Shown here one piece after another: positions 17,256 through 26,574 of a DNA stretch of 64,000 nt. Source of the stretch: Oscillospiraceae bacterium (GTDB lineage Bacteria; Bacillota; Clostridia; Oscillospirales; Ruminococcaceae). The position numbers and the translations under genes were made by a program. The notes below the pieces were generated by a model. It searched no databases. It was not told where the DNA came from and worked only from the letters and a program-made list of their open reading frames with translations. The stretch spans positions 40,392 through 104,391 of the forward strand of contig JAFUIS010000022.1 in the NCBI GenBank assembly GCA_017468365.1, written 5' to 3'. Position 1 is the stretch's first letter. Every line of letters starts with the position of its first letter.

Positions 17256-18548
17256 TCACTCCTTGGGGTTACCCTTATATCTCATGAGCATAGGGCGAAG
17301 CTCGGCAGCAAGATAAAGGGAACCGGCCACCACCAGTGCTTCGTCATCCTTGAGATCTTCCAGGACTTCGGCAAGGGTTTCTTTTGCATTTTGTCTTGCT
17401 TCGACGTTGCCGCAATATTTTTCGGCTATTTTCGCAAGCTCTTCCGGAGGAATCATTCGGGGGTTATCCACCGGAACGGTTATTACGTGCTCAAAGCAAG
17501 GCGCAATTTCCGCCATTACGGATTCGCAATCTTTATCCGCCATCATTCCGCAAAGAAGAGTTCGTTTTTCGGGAAGGAATTCCTTTACGTTTGCGGCAAG
17601 GGCTTTTGCCGCCTGGGGATTATGAGCACCGTCGAGTATTACCATTGGTTCTTTTGAGCACAGTTCGAACCTTGCGGGGAATCTTGTGGCGGATACGCCC
17701 TCCACAAGGTGCTCGTCCTTTATGACATAATGCTTTTCACGGAGGATACTTACCGCGGAATAGACGGTAAGGAGGTTGTTTATCTGGTGTGTTCCGCCGA
17801 GGGAAAGAGAAAGCTCTGTTTTTCCGACCAGAACATCCATTCCGGAAGCATCGCAGAAGACGATTTTTGCTCTTCCGGCGGCACCTGTAACAAAAGTTGC
17901 ATCGAGTTCGGCGCATTTGTTGAGCATCACTGTCAGAGCTTCCTGTTTTTGACCCGGGGAAGTGAGCAAAGTGCAGCCCGGGCGGAGAATTCCGCATTTT
18001 TCGGCGGTTATTTTAGCTATGGTGTCTCCGAGCTGTTCGGTGTGGTCAAGTCCTACAGCGGTTATGATTTGCAAAATCGGTTCCGGAACGGTATTGGTGG
18101 CGTCAAATCTTCCGCCGAGACCGGCTTCGAGCACCACAAAATCACATTCTTCTTCGGCAAACCAGAGCATTGCGCAGGCGGTGGTGATTTCGAACGCGTT
18201 GAGCATCACTCCTTTTTCAAGAAGGGCATCGGCTTTTTCTTTTACGGTTCCGACTATCTTGGCAAGGCGCTTTTTGCCGATCATTTTTCCGTTTATCATC
18301 ATGCGTTCACGGAATTCGAGCACGTAAGGAGAGATGTAGCGTCCGGTTTTATAGCCTGCGGTGCTCAAAACGGACGAAAGCATTGCGACGGTTGAACCTT
18401 TTCCGTTGGTTCCGGCAACATTGATGCTTCGGAGTTTATTCTGGGGGTCGCCCAGTTCGGCAAGAAGCATTTTCATCTCATTGAGAGAAGGTTCTTTTTT
18501 GAATCGCGGAAAATTTGCGATATATTCAAGGCTTTCTTCATATTCCAT
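17256..18548 (-). CDS. folC: Folylpolyglutamate synthase/dihydrofolate synthase
   Basis: 430 residues, Mur-ligase-type ATP-dependent enzyme that adds glutamate to folates (and may make dihydrofolate from dihydropteroate). Seen: VAGTNGKGST (P-loop), ISPYVLEFRERM, AFEITTACAMLWFAE, EAGLGGRFDATN, GLDHTEQLGDT and VILDGAHNPQAA, all diagnostic. It lies downstream of valS, an arrangement (valS-folC) common in Bacillota, and probably shares the T-box-controlled transcript. The TGAGCAC heptamer occurs several times in this gene. Confidence 0.95.
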   Translation of the reverse strand: MEYEESLEYIANFPRFKKEPSLNEMKMLLAELGDPQNKLRSINVAGTNGKGSTVAMLSSVLSTAGYKTGRYISPYVLEFRERMMINGKMIGKKRLAKIVGTVKEKADALLEKGVMLNAFEITTACAMLWFAEEECDFVVLEAGLGGRFDATNTVPEPILQIITAVGLDHTEQLGDTIAKITAEKCGILRPGCTLLTSPGQKQEALTVMLNKCAELDATFVTGAAGRAKIVFCDASGMDVLVGKTELSLSLGGTHQINNLLTVYSAVSILREKHYVIKDEHLVEGVSATRFPARFELCSKEPMVILDGAHNPQAAKALAANVKEFLPEKRTLLCGMMADKDCESVMAEIAPCFEHVITVPVDNPRMIPPEELAKIAEKYCGNVEARQNAKETLAEVLEDLKDDEALVVAGSLYLAAELRPMLMRYKGNPKE

Positions 18549-18576
18549 AGGACATTCTCTCCTATCATAAAATGTC

Positions 18577-18605
18577 AGAGCCGCCTAAACGGCGGCTCTT
18601 TTTTA
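18577..18605. terminator. GC-rich hairpin between valS and folC
   Basis: Stem AGAGCCGCC/GGCGGCTCT immediately after the valS stop. The T-run follows it on the plus strand, while on the minus strand (the direction of valS) no clear T-run follows, so it may be an attenuating or processing hairpin rather than a true terminator. Confidence 0.5.
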
Positions 18606-21224
18606 TTATTTCATTGCTGCGATGGACTCTTCGAGTTTTGCAAGTCTTTCTTTAAGTTTTGCAAGGCGGTCGCGTTCTGCTGCAACAACGTTTTCGGGTG
18701 CTTTGTTGACAAAGCCGGGGTTCTGGAGTCTTGCTTCAAGACCTGCGGCCTGTTTTTCGCACTGATCTTTTTCTTTGTTGAGGCGTTCAAGCTCTTTTTC
18801 CATATCGATGAGTTCAGCCATGGGGATATAGATCTTGGCGGCATCGGTGATTACCTGAACTGCGCCTGCTTTGTCGAACTCGACGTTGATATCGACTTCG
18901 GAAGCGGAAGCAAGCTTGATAAGGAAGGGTGCTCCCTGTTCAAAAACTTCGGCGGAATCGGTTTCGATGAAAAGTTTTGCCTTTTTGGAGGGAGGAACGT
19001 TCATCTCTGCACGGCGGTTACGGATAGCTTTGATAGCATCCATAACTTTGGTGAAGTCTTCGGCTTCCGCGGTGAAGTTGTGTTCTTCGGTATATTCAGG
19101 CCATTTTGCAACCATGATGGACTCGCCTTCGTGAGGAAGTGCCTGCCAAATCTCTTCGGTGATGAACGGCATGAAGGGATGGAGAAGTTTGAGAACGCCG
19201 GTGAGAACGTAAACAAGAACTCTTCTTGCGGAATCTGCGGATTCTCCCTGAAGTCTTGCTTTTGCAAGTTCGATATACCAGCTGCAGTAAGTATCCCAGA
19301 TGAAATCGACGATTTTCTGTTCCGCAACGCCGATATCATAGTTTTCGATGTTTTCGGTTGCTGCTTTAACAAGGTCGTTATACTGGGAAAGGAGCCATTT
19401 ATCTTCAAGGGCAAGTTCTTCGGGAAGCTCGGTTTCGTTGAAATCTTCCGGAAGGTTCATGAGAACGAATCTTGCGGCGTTCCAGAGTTTGTTTGCAAAG
19501 TTACGGCAGGAAGTTACTTTTTCGTCGGTGAAACGGGTATCGTTACCTGCGGAAATACCGGTTACGAGAGCAAGGCGAAGTGCGTCTGCGCCGTAAGTAT
19601 CGATGATTTCGAGGGGGTCGATTCCGTTGCCGAGGGATTTGGACATCTTTCTGCCGAGTGCGTCACGAACAAGACCGTGGATCACAACGTCGGTGAAGGG
19701 TTTTTTGCCGGTATAGGCAAGGGCGGAGAAAATCATTCTGGAGACCCAGAAGGTGATGATATCGTAGCCGGTTACGAGGACGTTGGTGGGATAGAAATAG
19801 TTGTATTCAGGGGTCTCTTCGGGCCAGCCCATGGTGCTGAAAGGCCAGAGAGCGGAGCTGAACCAGGTATCGAGGGTATCGGGATCCTGGTGGATGTTTT
19901 CACTGTGGCAATGTTCGCAGCACTTGGGTTCGCCGTCGATGCAGAGAGTATCTTTTCCGCAGTCGTCGCAATACCAGACGGGGATTCTGTGGCCCCACCA
20001 GAGCTGACGGCTGATGCACCAGTCGCGGATGTTTTCCATCCAGTGGAAATAGTTTTTGTCGAATCTTTCGGGAACGAAACGAACGTCGCCGTTTTTTACC
20101 GCTTCGATTGCGGGTTTTGCAAGCTCCTTCATGGCAACGAACCACTGGAGAGAAACTCTGGGCTCAACGGTGGTGTGGCAGCGGTAGCAGGTACCTACGT
20201 TATGTTCGTGGTCTTCGACGCGAACGAGGAAGCCGCCTTCTTCAAGATCTGCTACGATGGCTTTTCTTGCGTCGTAACGGTCCATGCCGGCATATTTGGG
20301 ATAATCTTCGGTGATCTTTGCGTCATCGGTCATTACATTGATGACAGGAAGGTTATGGCGAAGACCTACTTCGAAGTCGTTGGGGTCATGGGCGGGGGTG
20401 ATTTTTACGACACCGGTACCAAATTCCATATCGACATATTCATCGGCAACAACGGGGATCTCTCTTCCGACGAGAGGAAGGGTTACGGTTTTGCCGATAT
20501 AGGAAGTATATCTTTCGTCTTTGGGGTTTACTGCAACAGCGGTATCGCCGAGAAGGGTTTCGGGACGGGTGGTTGCAAGTTCAAGCCAGCCGGAACCGTC
20601 GGTAAGAGGATAGCGAAGGTGCCAGAAATGGCCTGCCTGATCCTCATATTCGACCTCTGCATCGGAGATGGAGGTTCCGCATTTGGGACACCAGTTGATG
20701 ATGCGTTCGCCGCGGTAGATGAGGCCTTTGTTATAAAGTTCGGCGAAAACCTTGCGGACGGCTTTGGAACAGCCTTCGTCAAGGGTAAATCTTTCGCGGT
20801 CCCAGTCGCAGGAGCAGCCGAGAGTTTTGAGCTGTTTTACGATGGTGCCGCCGTAGTTTTTCTTCCATTCCCATGCTCTTTCGAGGAAGCCGTCGCGGCC
20901 GACATCGTCTTTGGAAAGGCCTTCGGCTCTCATGTTTTCGACGATTTTTACTTCGGTTGCAATGGAAGCATGGTCGGTGCCGGGCATCCAGAGTGCTTCA
21001 TAGCCCTGCATTCTTTTCATACGGATAAGGATATCCTGGAGAGTGTTATCGAGAGCATGACCCATATGGAGTTTACCGGTGATATTGGGCGGAGGGATAA
21101 CGATGGTGAAAGGTTTCTTTTCGGGGTTTACCTCTGCGTGGAAATAGCCGCCGTCAAGCCAGAACTGGTAGGTACGCTTTTCCACCTGCGCAGGATCATA
21201 GGTTTTTTCAAGTTCTTTGCGCAT
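18606..21224 (-). CDS. valS: Valyl-tRNA synthetase
   Basis: Class I aminoacyl-tRNA synthetase, 872 residues, that charges tRNA-Val. Seen: [15 protein letters not shown] (HIGH motif), the editing domain in the [15 protein letters not shown] region, [28 protein letters not shown] (KMSKS motif), the anticodon-binding domain, and the C-terminal coiled coil ([21 protein letters not shown] region). The start is ATG at 21224, with AGAGGA upstream; longer in-frame starts would lie inside the T-box leader. Regulation is by the valine T-box upstream. Confidence 0.97.
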   Translation of the reverse strand: MRKELEKTYDPAQVEKRTYQFWLDGGYFHAEVNPEKKPFTIVIPPPNITGKLHMGHALDNTLQDILIRMKRMQGYEALWMPGTDHASIATEVKIVENMRAEGLSKDDVGRDGFLERAWEWKKNYGGTIVKQLKTLGCSCDWDRERFTLDEGCSKAVRKVFAELYNKGLIYRGERIINWCPKCGTSISDAEVEYEDQAGHFWHLRYPLTDGSGWLELATTRPETLLGDTAVAVNPKDERYTSYIGKTVTLPLVGREIPVVADEYVDMEFGTGVVKITPAHDPNDFEVGLRHNLPVINVMTDDAKITEDYPKYAGMDRYDARKAIVADLEEGGFLVRVEDHEHNVGTCYRCHTTVEPRVSLQWFVAMKELAKPAIEAVKNGDVRFVPERFDKNYFHWMENIRDWCISRQLWWGHRIPVWYCDDCGKDTLCIDGEPKCCEHCHSENIHQDPDTLDTWFSSALWPFSTMGWPEETPEYNYFYPTNVLVTGYDIITFWVSRMIFSALAYTGKKPFTDVVIHGLVRDALGRKMSKSLGNGIDPLEIIDTYGADALRLALVTGISAGNDTRFTDEKVTSCRNFANKLWNAARFVLMNLPEDFNETELPEELALEDKWLLSQYNDLVKAATENIENYDIGVAEQKIVDFIWDTYCSWYIELAKARLQGESADSARRVLVYVLTGVLKLLHPFMPFITEEIWQALPHEGESIMVAKWPEYTEEHNFTAEAEDFTKVMDAIKAIRNRRAEMNVPPSKKAKLFIETDSAEVFEQGAPFLIKLASASEVDINVEFDKAGAVQVITDAAKIYIPMAELIDMEKELERLNKEKDQCEKQAAGLEARLQNPGFVNKAPENVVAAERDRLAKLKERLAKLEESIAAMK

Positions 21225-21264
21225 TTTTGCTTTTCCTCTTTCTTTATATATTTCCGTTTTGCTT

Positions 21265-21570
21265 TGGGAAAAATAAAAAAACTCGTCCCAAAGAAGTTTT
21301 TTCTTTGAGACGAGCTGTAATATCAACAGTCCGCGGTACCACTCAAATTGCATCCGCCGTTTAAGGCAGATACCGCTCTTTTGGGGCAACGGATAACGCC
21401 CCGGCACTTACGCAGCTTTTCGCGGAAGGGGTCTAATCACAAAAAGTTTTCTTCCCTTCGGCTCCGGAGCTACAACGCAAAGCCTCCGTTACCGGCTTAC
21501 ACCAACCGCCGGCTCTCTTTTAAACGGCACTGCAAAGCGCACTCTCCATCTTTGCCTTTTAGATAACATA
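21265..21570 (-). ncRNA. Valine T-box leader of valS
   Basis: tRNA-sensing leader on the minus strand. The T-box core GAGTGGTACCGCGG lies at 21344-21331; its TGGT would pair with the ACCA 3' end of uncharged tRNA. The intrinsic terminator that competes with the antiterminator is a long stem (CTCGTC.CAAAGAA with TTCTTTG..GACGAG) at about 21316-21276, followed by T7. Stem I contains AGAGA and the GCCGG/CCGGC distal hairpin. A specifier candidate GUA (21473-21471) lies opposite an AGUG bulge between GGAG and CUCC; GUA is a valine codon. The specifier is my hand-fold, the T-box itself is certain. Confidence 0.9.
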
Positions 21571-21573
21571 AGG

Positions 21574-21602
21574 ATTATAACACCCGCATATTTTATTGTC
21601 AA
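21574..21602 (-). promoter_or_regulatory. Promoter of the valS T-box transcript
   Basis: Consensus promoter on the minus strand: -35 TTGACA (21602-21597), 17-base spacer, -10 TATAAT (21579-21574). Confidence 0.85.
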
Positions 21603-21625
21603 GAAAAATCGTTTTTTTATTACTG

Positions 21626-21654
21626 TTGACTTTTTCTTTTTGAAAGATTATAAT
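21626..21654 (+). promoter_or_regulatory. Promoter of the GNAT gene
   Basis: -35 TTGACT (21626-21631), 17-base spacer, -10 TATAAT (21649-21654), divergent from the valS promoter 24 bases away. Confidence 0.8.
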
Positions 21655-21692
21655 TATGGTGTATCAAAACATGATTTTGGAGGGATTTAATA

Positions 21693-22178
21693 ATGTCTCA
21701 GATGGATTATAAATACAGAGTAAACTTTGTGAAAGGCACTGTCGAAAAATGGGACGAATACGTCAAAATCTTCGATAACAGCCCCCTTTATGAGCATTAT
21801 TTCAAAGGTACCGAAACCCTTCGCGAATGGGTTTACGGCCCCCTTGAAAAAGGCAACGTTATCATTGCGGAAACCGAAAAAGGCGAACCCGTAGGTCTTA
21901 TGGTTTACGACATGATGGGCATGTACGGCGAACTTCCCTATCTTGCACTTCTCGGCGTAAAAGACGGTTACCGCGGAAAAGGCATTGGCGAACAGCTTAT
22001 CGACATCTATCTTGGAATTTCCAAACAGATGGGCTTTGACAAAGCATTCATCGCTGTTTCCGACTTTAACCCCAGAGCAAAAGCTCTTTATCAGAGAAAA
22101 GGCTTCAAACCTCTTCTTCTCGTTCCCGACCTTCTTAAAAAAGGCATCGGCGAATGGCTCCTTATGAAAAATCTTTGA
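21693..22178 (+). CDS. GNAT family N-acetyltransferase (paralogue 1)
   Basis: 161 residues, GCN5-related acetyltransferase fold. Seen: the acetyl-CoA pyrophosphate loop GYRGKGIGEQL (R/QxxGxG/A), LGVKDG before it, and the C-terminal DFNPRAKALYQRKGF strand-helix. It is clearly paralogous to the two GNAT genes at 51528-52028 and 52065-52550: all three open with a KxxxYxxIFxxSxLYxHYF-like segment. Substrate unknown. It has its own promoter and TTGGAGGG ribosome binding site and stands alone. Confidence 0.9.
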   Translation: MSQMDYKYRVNFVKGTVEKWDEYVKIFDNSPLYEHYFKGTETLREWVYGPLEKGNVIIAETEKGEPVGLMVYDMMGMYGELPYLALLGVKDGYRGKGIGEQLIDIYLGISKQMGFDKAFIAVSDFNPRAKALYQRKGFKPLLLVPDLLKKGIGEWLLMKNL

Positions 22179-22185
22179 TGCAAAA

Positions 22186-22221
22186 AATAAAAAGCCTGTC
22201 CTTTCGGACAGGCTTTTTTTA
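22186..22221. terminator. Bidirectional terminator between GNAT and permease genes
   Basis: Stem AAAGCCTGTCC/GGACAGGCTTT with a TTTC loop, A-rich on the left and T7 on the right, between convergent genes. Confidence 0.88.
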
Positions 22222-23325
22222 TACGAAGAAGAATTTTGCGGCAGCGGTCATTACAACAAGGAAAATAAGGTTTATGACGGTGAACATTGAAAGATATTTT
22301 TTGCCTTCGCCGGGATAAAGAATTTTAAACTCGCTGAAAGTTATGAGACTTGCGAGCGAAGCGATGAGGGTTCCGGTACCGCCGATATTTACGCCCAGAA
22401 GAAGGCTTCTGTAATCCTCGGTAAACTGGGAAAGCAGAATAGCGGTGGGAACGTTGCTTATGAACTGGCAGGAAAGAGTTGAAACGATGAGGGCATCTTT
22501 TTCGAGAAGCATGGAGAAGAATGCGTTGACAGCATCCATTCTTGCAAGGTTTCCGGAAAAGATAAAGAAAAAGAAGAAGGTTCCCAAAAGGCCGTAGTCG
22601 ACCTCCAGAAGGGCATCTTTATCCATGAAGAAAAGTACTGCCGGGATCATTATAAGGCCGAGAAGGAACGGCACGAGCCTTAAAACGATAAGCACAGAGA
22701 TGAAGAAAAGGATGAAGTAAGTCACCGTTCTTGCGGTGTGGAATTTTTCGGGGAATTCTTCGTCTATATGGAGTTTTTCGGGTTTTACGAGGAAGCAAGC
22801 CGCCGCAAGCATTGAAATTGCGAGGACAAAAGGCGGGAACATTATGGAGATGAATTCATCGGTGGGAATTTCGTAAAAGGAATGGATATAAAGGTTTTGG
22901 GGGTTGCCGAAGGGGGTCACCATTCCGCCAAGGTTTGCGGAAATATTCTGGAGAATGAAAAGATAGGCCATATATTTTTCTTTTTTGCCTACGGAAAGGG
23001 CAAAATAGCCGAGAGGCAAAAAGGTTATGAGCGCCATATCGTTTGCGATTATCATTGAGCCGATGAAAGTTATGACAACGAGCATCAGGAAAAGCCCACG
23101 AAGGTTGCCGGCGGCCATTACAAGTTTTCGGGCAAGGATAGTAAAGAATTTTACGTTGCCGAGGGCGCTGACCACCGCAAGGGTGATGAAAAGGCAGGCA
23201 AGAGTCCGCCAGTCAAAATATCCGAAATATTCCGCATCCGGCGGGACAAAAAAGCTTGTTATAAGAGCCGCGGTCATTGCTACGCAAAAGACCGTATTTC
23301 TTTTTATGAAATTAACGACTTTCAT
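22219..23325 (-). CDS. SLC13/CitM-type anion permease
   Basis: 368 residues, about ten hydrophobic helices, ion-transporter (IT) superfamily resembling ArsB/NhaD and citrate/dicarboxylate carriers. Seen: DWRTLACLFITLAVVSALGNV near the start, IANDMALITFLPLGYFA, GNPQNLYI (the conserved GNPQN-like motif of this superfamily) and GGTGTLIASLASLITFSEF in the second repeat. ATG at 23325 follows CGGAGG. The substrate cannot be told from sequence; dicarboxylate, arsenite and sodium/proton exchange are all possible. Single-gene unit. Confidence 0.85.
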   Translation of the reverse strand: MKVVNFIKRNTVFCVAMTAALITSFFVPPDAEYFGYFDWRTLACLFITLAVVSALGNVKFFTILARKLVMAAGNLRGLFLMLVVITFIGSMIIANDMALITFLPLGYFALSVGKKEKYMAYLFILQNISANLGGMVTPFGNPQNLYIHSFYEIPTDEFISIMFPPFVLAISMLAAACFLVKPEKLHIDEEFPEKFHTARTVTYFILFFISVLIVLRLVPFLLGLIMIPAVLFFMDKDALLEVDYGLLGTFFFFFIFSGNLARMDAVNAFFSMLLEKDALIVSTLSCQFISNVPTAILLSQFTEDYRSLLLGVNIGGTGTLIASLASLITFSEFKILYPGEGKKYLSMFTVINLIFLVVMTAAAKFFFV

Positions 23326-23391
23326 CGAATACCTCCGAAAAAACAAAAAAACACTGTTTGCCATAATACACCATTTTTTATTTCTTTGCAA

Positions 23392-23424
23392 TAAAAAAAC
23401 ACGCCTTTCGGCGTGTTTTTTTGA
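23392..23424. terminator. Terminator downstream of the foldase lipoprotein gene
   Basis: Stem ACACGCC/GGCGTGT with a TTTC loop, A7 on the left and T7 on the right. It serves the minus-strand gene that ends at 23430. Confidence 0.82.
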
Positions 23425-23429
23425 TTTCA

Positions 23430-24953
23430 TCAGCCTTCGTCGGTGACGACTTCTTCGTTGGTGACGTTTCCGGTTTCTTCGGTGGCGGATTCTTCCGCGG
23501 CTTTCTGTGCAGCGGCAACGATATCGTCGATGATTCCTCCGACGGTTTCATAAAGCTCGGTTTTTTCGGCTTCATAGCCTTCGCAGATGGAATCTGCCCA
23601 TTCGACGAAACGTTCTTCGACAATCACGGGAGAAACGGCTTCGAGAATGGCGTTATCGCCGATTCCGGAGAAATACATTACGTGGTAGCCGAACTGGGTT
23701 TTTACGATTCCGGTATCGCCGGGGACTCTTGCGGGATCGAAGCACCAATCGTTGAACTCGGTTACCATCTGGCCTTTATAGATATTGTTATAGATTCCGC
23801 CCTGGGCAGCGTTTCCGTCTTCGGAATGTTCGACAGCGAGGGCTGCAAAGGAATCTTCGGTCATTTCGCCGTCAAGATATTCGGTAAAAACGTCGGCGGC
23901 TTTTTCTTCAGCGGCTTTCCATGCTTCCTCGGAAACTGTGCCGTCTTCGGCTTTCTCAGGCATTGCAAGAATGTGGCGGACGTTTACATAATTATAGTCG
24001 GCGCTGATTCTTTCTTCAAACATAACGACAAGGTGGCTTTTTGCGTTTTCATCGGTATAGACCATGGTGTCGCCCTGTTTTCTTTCGGAATCGAAGAGCC
24101 ATTCGCTTACTTCATCGATTCCGGTATCGCCGTAACCCGCTCCGGGGAAAAGGGTTGCGTCGCCTTCCTCAAAATAGGATTTGAGGTCATCGTCAACGTA
24201 GCTGTAAACGAGGGCGTTGAATTCTTCGGCGGTATGTACTTCGGCAAGGGCTTCTGCCTGGGCAAGAGCTTCTTCGGAGGTGAGAGCGCCCTCTTCATCG
24301 GAATAGAACGCGGAATAATAACGGAAGTTTACCTTATCAAAATCGTTTTTATGTTCCTCGTAATATGCTTTTGCATCTTCGGGAGAAACTTCGACGGAGT
24401 TATAATATTTATCCTGGTAAGCATAGGAAACGTACTGGAACTCGTTCATTTTTTTGAGGGTTTCCATATCCATGGCTTCGCCGTACATGAGTTTTACGTA
24501 TTCTTCAAGGGTATATCCGCCCTGGGTTGCAACTTCGGTAAGCTGTTCTTCAAGGGTATCGAGGTCGGTCTGAAGATCTTCGGGAAGGGTGAAATCTGCA
24601 TCGGCTTTTGCAGCGGTATAGATTGCGGCGTTGCTGGTAAGGCTGTCGAGGCAGTAATCGAGAAGATAATCGTGCCAGGTGGTGGTATCGTCGATAAGCT
24701 GATCTTCGAGGGGTTTGGAGATATCGACAACGGTGGAAGCATAGTCACCGTAATAGTTGACAACATTGCTGTAAAGCTGGTTAAAAAGGCTGATATACAT
24801 GAAGTTTACGTCATTGACGGTAAATTCCATTTCGCCGACTTTGAGAGCGATGGCACTGTTTTCGGTTTTTTCAGTGTTTTCGGTATCCGAGCATCCTGCA
24901 AAAAGAGTGAGCATGAGCACAAAAGCCATGAGCACCGCAACAAACTTTTTCAT
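23430..24953 (-). CDS. PrsA-like foldase lipoprotein (parvulin-type PPIase)
   Basis: 507 residues, exported lipoprotein. The N terminus is a type II signal peptide (MKKFVAVLMAFVLMLTLFAGCSD, lipobox LFAGC). Then a SurA/PrsA N-terminal helical chaperone region (about 40-190) and PPIC-type rotamase regions: YVNVRHILAMPE starts one and HSEDGNAAQGGIYNN with FGYHVMYF closes it. It probably assists folding of secreted proteins on the outer face of the membrane. ATG at 24953 is preferred over 24959 by spacing to AAAGGA. It lies directly downstream of a membrane-anchored paralogue, separated by a terminator-like hairpin. Confidence 0.88.
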   Translation of the reverse strand: MKKFVAVLMAFVLMLTLFAGCSDTENTEKTENSAIALKVGEMEFTVNDVNFMYISLFNQLYSNVVNYYGDYASTVVDISKPLEDQLIDDTTTWHDYLLDYCLDSLTSNAAIYTAAKADADFTLPEDLQTDLDTLEEQLTEVATQGGYTLEEYVKLMYGEAMDMETLKKMNEFQYVSYAYQDKYYNSVEVSPEDAKAYYEEHKNDFDKVNFRYYSAFYSDEEGALTSEEALAQAEALAEVHTAEEFNALVYSYVDDDLKSYFEEGDATLFPGAGYGDTGIDEVSEWLFDSERKQGDTMVYTDENAKSHLVVMFEERISADYNYVNVRHILAMPEKAEDGTVSEEAWKAAEEKAADVFTEYLDGEMTEDSFAALAVEHSEDGNAAQGGIYNNIYKGQMVTEFNDWCFDPARVPGDTGIVKTQFGYHVMYFSGIGDNAILEAVSPVIVEERFVEWADSICEGYEAEKTELYETVGGIIDDIVAAAQKAAEESATEETGNVTNEEVVTDEG

Positions 24954-24973
24954 AGTCATTTTTCCTTTCGGGT

Positions 24974-25009
24974 CTTAAAAATACGGGACGGCCTCAACGA
25001 AGCCGTCCC
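24974..25009 (-). terminator. Terminator or attenuator between the two foldase genes
   Basis: Minus-strand hairpin GGGACGGC/GCCGTCCC followed by a short ATTTTTAA tract. It would end or reduce transcription from the upstream foldase gene into the next one. Confidence 0.6.
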
Positions 25010-25033
25010 CTATGGCTTTTATAAAAAACCTTA

Positions 25034-26458
25034 TCAGTTGAAGTGTTTTCCGCCGAATTTTGCTCCGGAAAGTTCGGAAAGTTCTTTTTCTGCGGTGAGG
25101 TTTTCTACATATTCGCTGTATCTTGCGTCTTTAACGCTTTCGGTTACTGCATAGGTGTAATATTCCTCTGCTTCACCTACAAAGTACATGATATGGTAAC
25201 CGTAAGAGGTTTTGATGATTTCGACATCGCCGGATTTTCTTGCGGAATCGAAGCACCAATCTTCAAACTCGCTTACCATCTGGCCTTTGAAAACATTTTC
25301 ATAAAGGCCGCCGTTGGTTGCGGAAGAGTCAGCGGAATATTTACCTGCAAGGTTTGCGAAAGCTTCTTCGGTTGCGCCGGCTTCTTCCCACTCTGCTTTA
25401 TAGTCTTCTGCTGCTGCAAGAGCTTCCTGCCATGCGGTTTCGTCAGCGGTATCGGAAGGAGCAACGAGAACATGTCTTACGTCAACGGTGTTATAGTGGA
25501 GGTCGTTTTTCTCAACGAACTCAACAACGTAAACGGCGGTTTCGGATTCGAAGATCTCTTTATCGCCGGCAACTCTTGCGTCGTCATAGAGCCAGTCTGC
25601 ATAGAGGCCGTTGATGTTGCCTTTTACGCTGTATCTTGCTTCGGTGAATTCAACTTCTTTGGTTCCTTCAAGAACTTCTTTTGCTTCGGCTTTTGCGTTT
25701 TCAAGAGCTTCTGCTGCATCTTCACCTTCTGCTGCTGCTGCGTTGATGTAGTAAGATTTGTAGGAAACGGTATCGAAGGAATCTTTGTTTTCGCTGTAAT
25801 GTGCGTCAACTTCTTCGGAAGAAACTTCTTCGCTGTCTCTTACCTGCTGTGCATAGGTGAATGCATAGTAGTAACGCTCATACATGGATCTGAAAACATC
25901 TTCGTTTACGCCGCGGCCATAGTTCATTTCAAGGTAGTTGCCTACGGTGAAGCCGCCTGCTTTTGCATTGAGTTTAAGGGATTCCCACTCTGCGTCGATG
26001 CTGTCGTAATATTCCTGGGGAAGTTCGTAACCGTTTGCTTTTGCTTCGTTATAGAGAGAAGTGAGGGTTACGAAAGAAGTTTCGGTATATTCTTTTACGT
26101 AATCGGCAAGAGTCTGGTCCTCGGTGTACTGCTGTTCATCGAGAGGCATCTGGGGATTGAAGAAATAGCTTGCAAGCTGGCCGTATGCCATATAGTACTC
26201 GTTGTAAATGTCATATACGCTGTTGGTATAGAGCCAGTTATATTCGGCAACGGAATATTCGGTTCCTTCAACCTCGACTGCTTTCATGATACGATAGGTA
26301 AAGCCCATTTCGAAAACAGAAAGAACAACGAGAAGCACCAGGCAGAGAGCTACAACGATTTTTGCAATGGTGTAGTTTCTTTTTTTCTTTTTTGCGGCAT
26401 TGACTTCACGGGTTTCGGAAACCTGTTCGGTCATGCCGAGAGTTTCTTTTTCGCTCAT
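25034..26458 (-). CDS. Membrane-anchored PrsA/SurA-like foldase
   Basis: 474 residues, paralogue of the lipoprotein gene just downstream. Instead of a lipobox it has a cytoplasmic ~35-residue lead with KKKKR, then one membrane helix (IAKIVVALCLVLLVVLSVFEM, about 30-50). The outer part has a helical chaperone-like region and a PPIC rotamase region: NTVDVRHVLVAPSD, SADSSATNGGLYENVFKGQM and TSYGYHIMYFVGE. The shared GGhYxNhaKGQMVxEFxDWCFD segment shows the common origin. The C-terminal end (KFGGKHFN) is unusual. A TTGAAA-17-TATAAT promoter lies upstream. Confidence 0.87.
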   Translation of the reverse strand: MSEKETLGMTEQVSETREVNAAKKKKRNYTIAKIVVALCLVLLVVLSVFEMGFTYRIMKAVEVEGTEYSVAEYNWLYTNSVYDIYNEYYMAYGQLASYFFNPQMPLDEQQYTEDQTLADYVKEYTETSFVTLTSLYNEAKANGYELPQEYYDSIDAEWESLKLNAKAGGFTVGNYLEMNYGRGVNEDVFRSMYERYYYAFTYAQQVRDSEEVSSEEVDAHYSENKDSFDTVSYKSYYINAAAAEGEDAAEALENAKAEAKEVLEGTKEVEFTEARYSVKGNINGLYADWLYDDARVAGDKEIFESETAVYVVEFVEKNDLHYNTVDVRHVLVAPSDTADETAWQEALAAAEDYKAEWEEAGATEEAFANLAGKYSADSSATNGGLYENVFKGQMVSEFEDWCFDSARKSGDVEIIKTSYGYHIMYFVGEAEEYYTYAVTESVKDARYSEYVENLTAEKELSELSGAKFGGKHFN

Positions 26459-26525
26459 AATAAACCATCCTTGTTTTTTTGATTAGCTTTTTGCCGATTT
26501 GGTCGGCACAATATGACAAATATAT

Positions 26526-26554
26526 ATTATATATCCTAATAGATAATATTTCAA
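26526..26554 (-). promoter_or_regulatory. Promoter of the foldase gene pair
   Basis: Minus strand: -35 TTGAAA (26554-26549), 17-base spacer, -10 TATAAT (26531-26526). Confidence 0.65.
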
Positions 26555-26574
26555 GAGGTTGTGTCAAAAACCTT

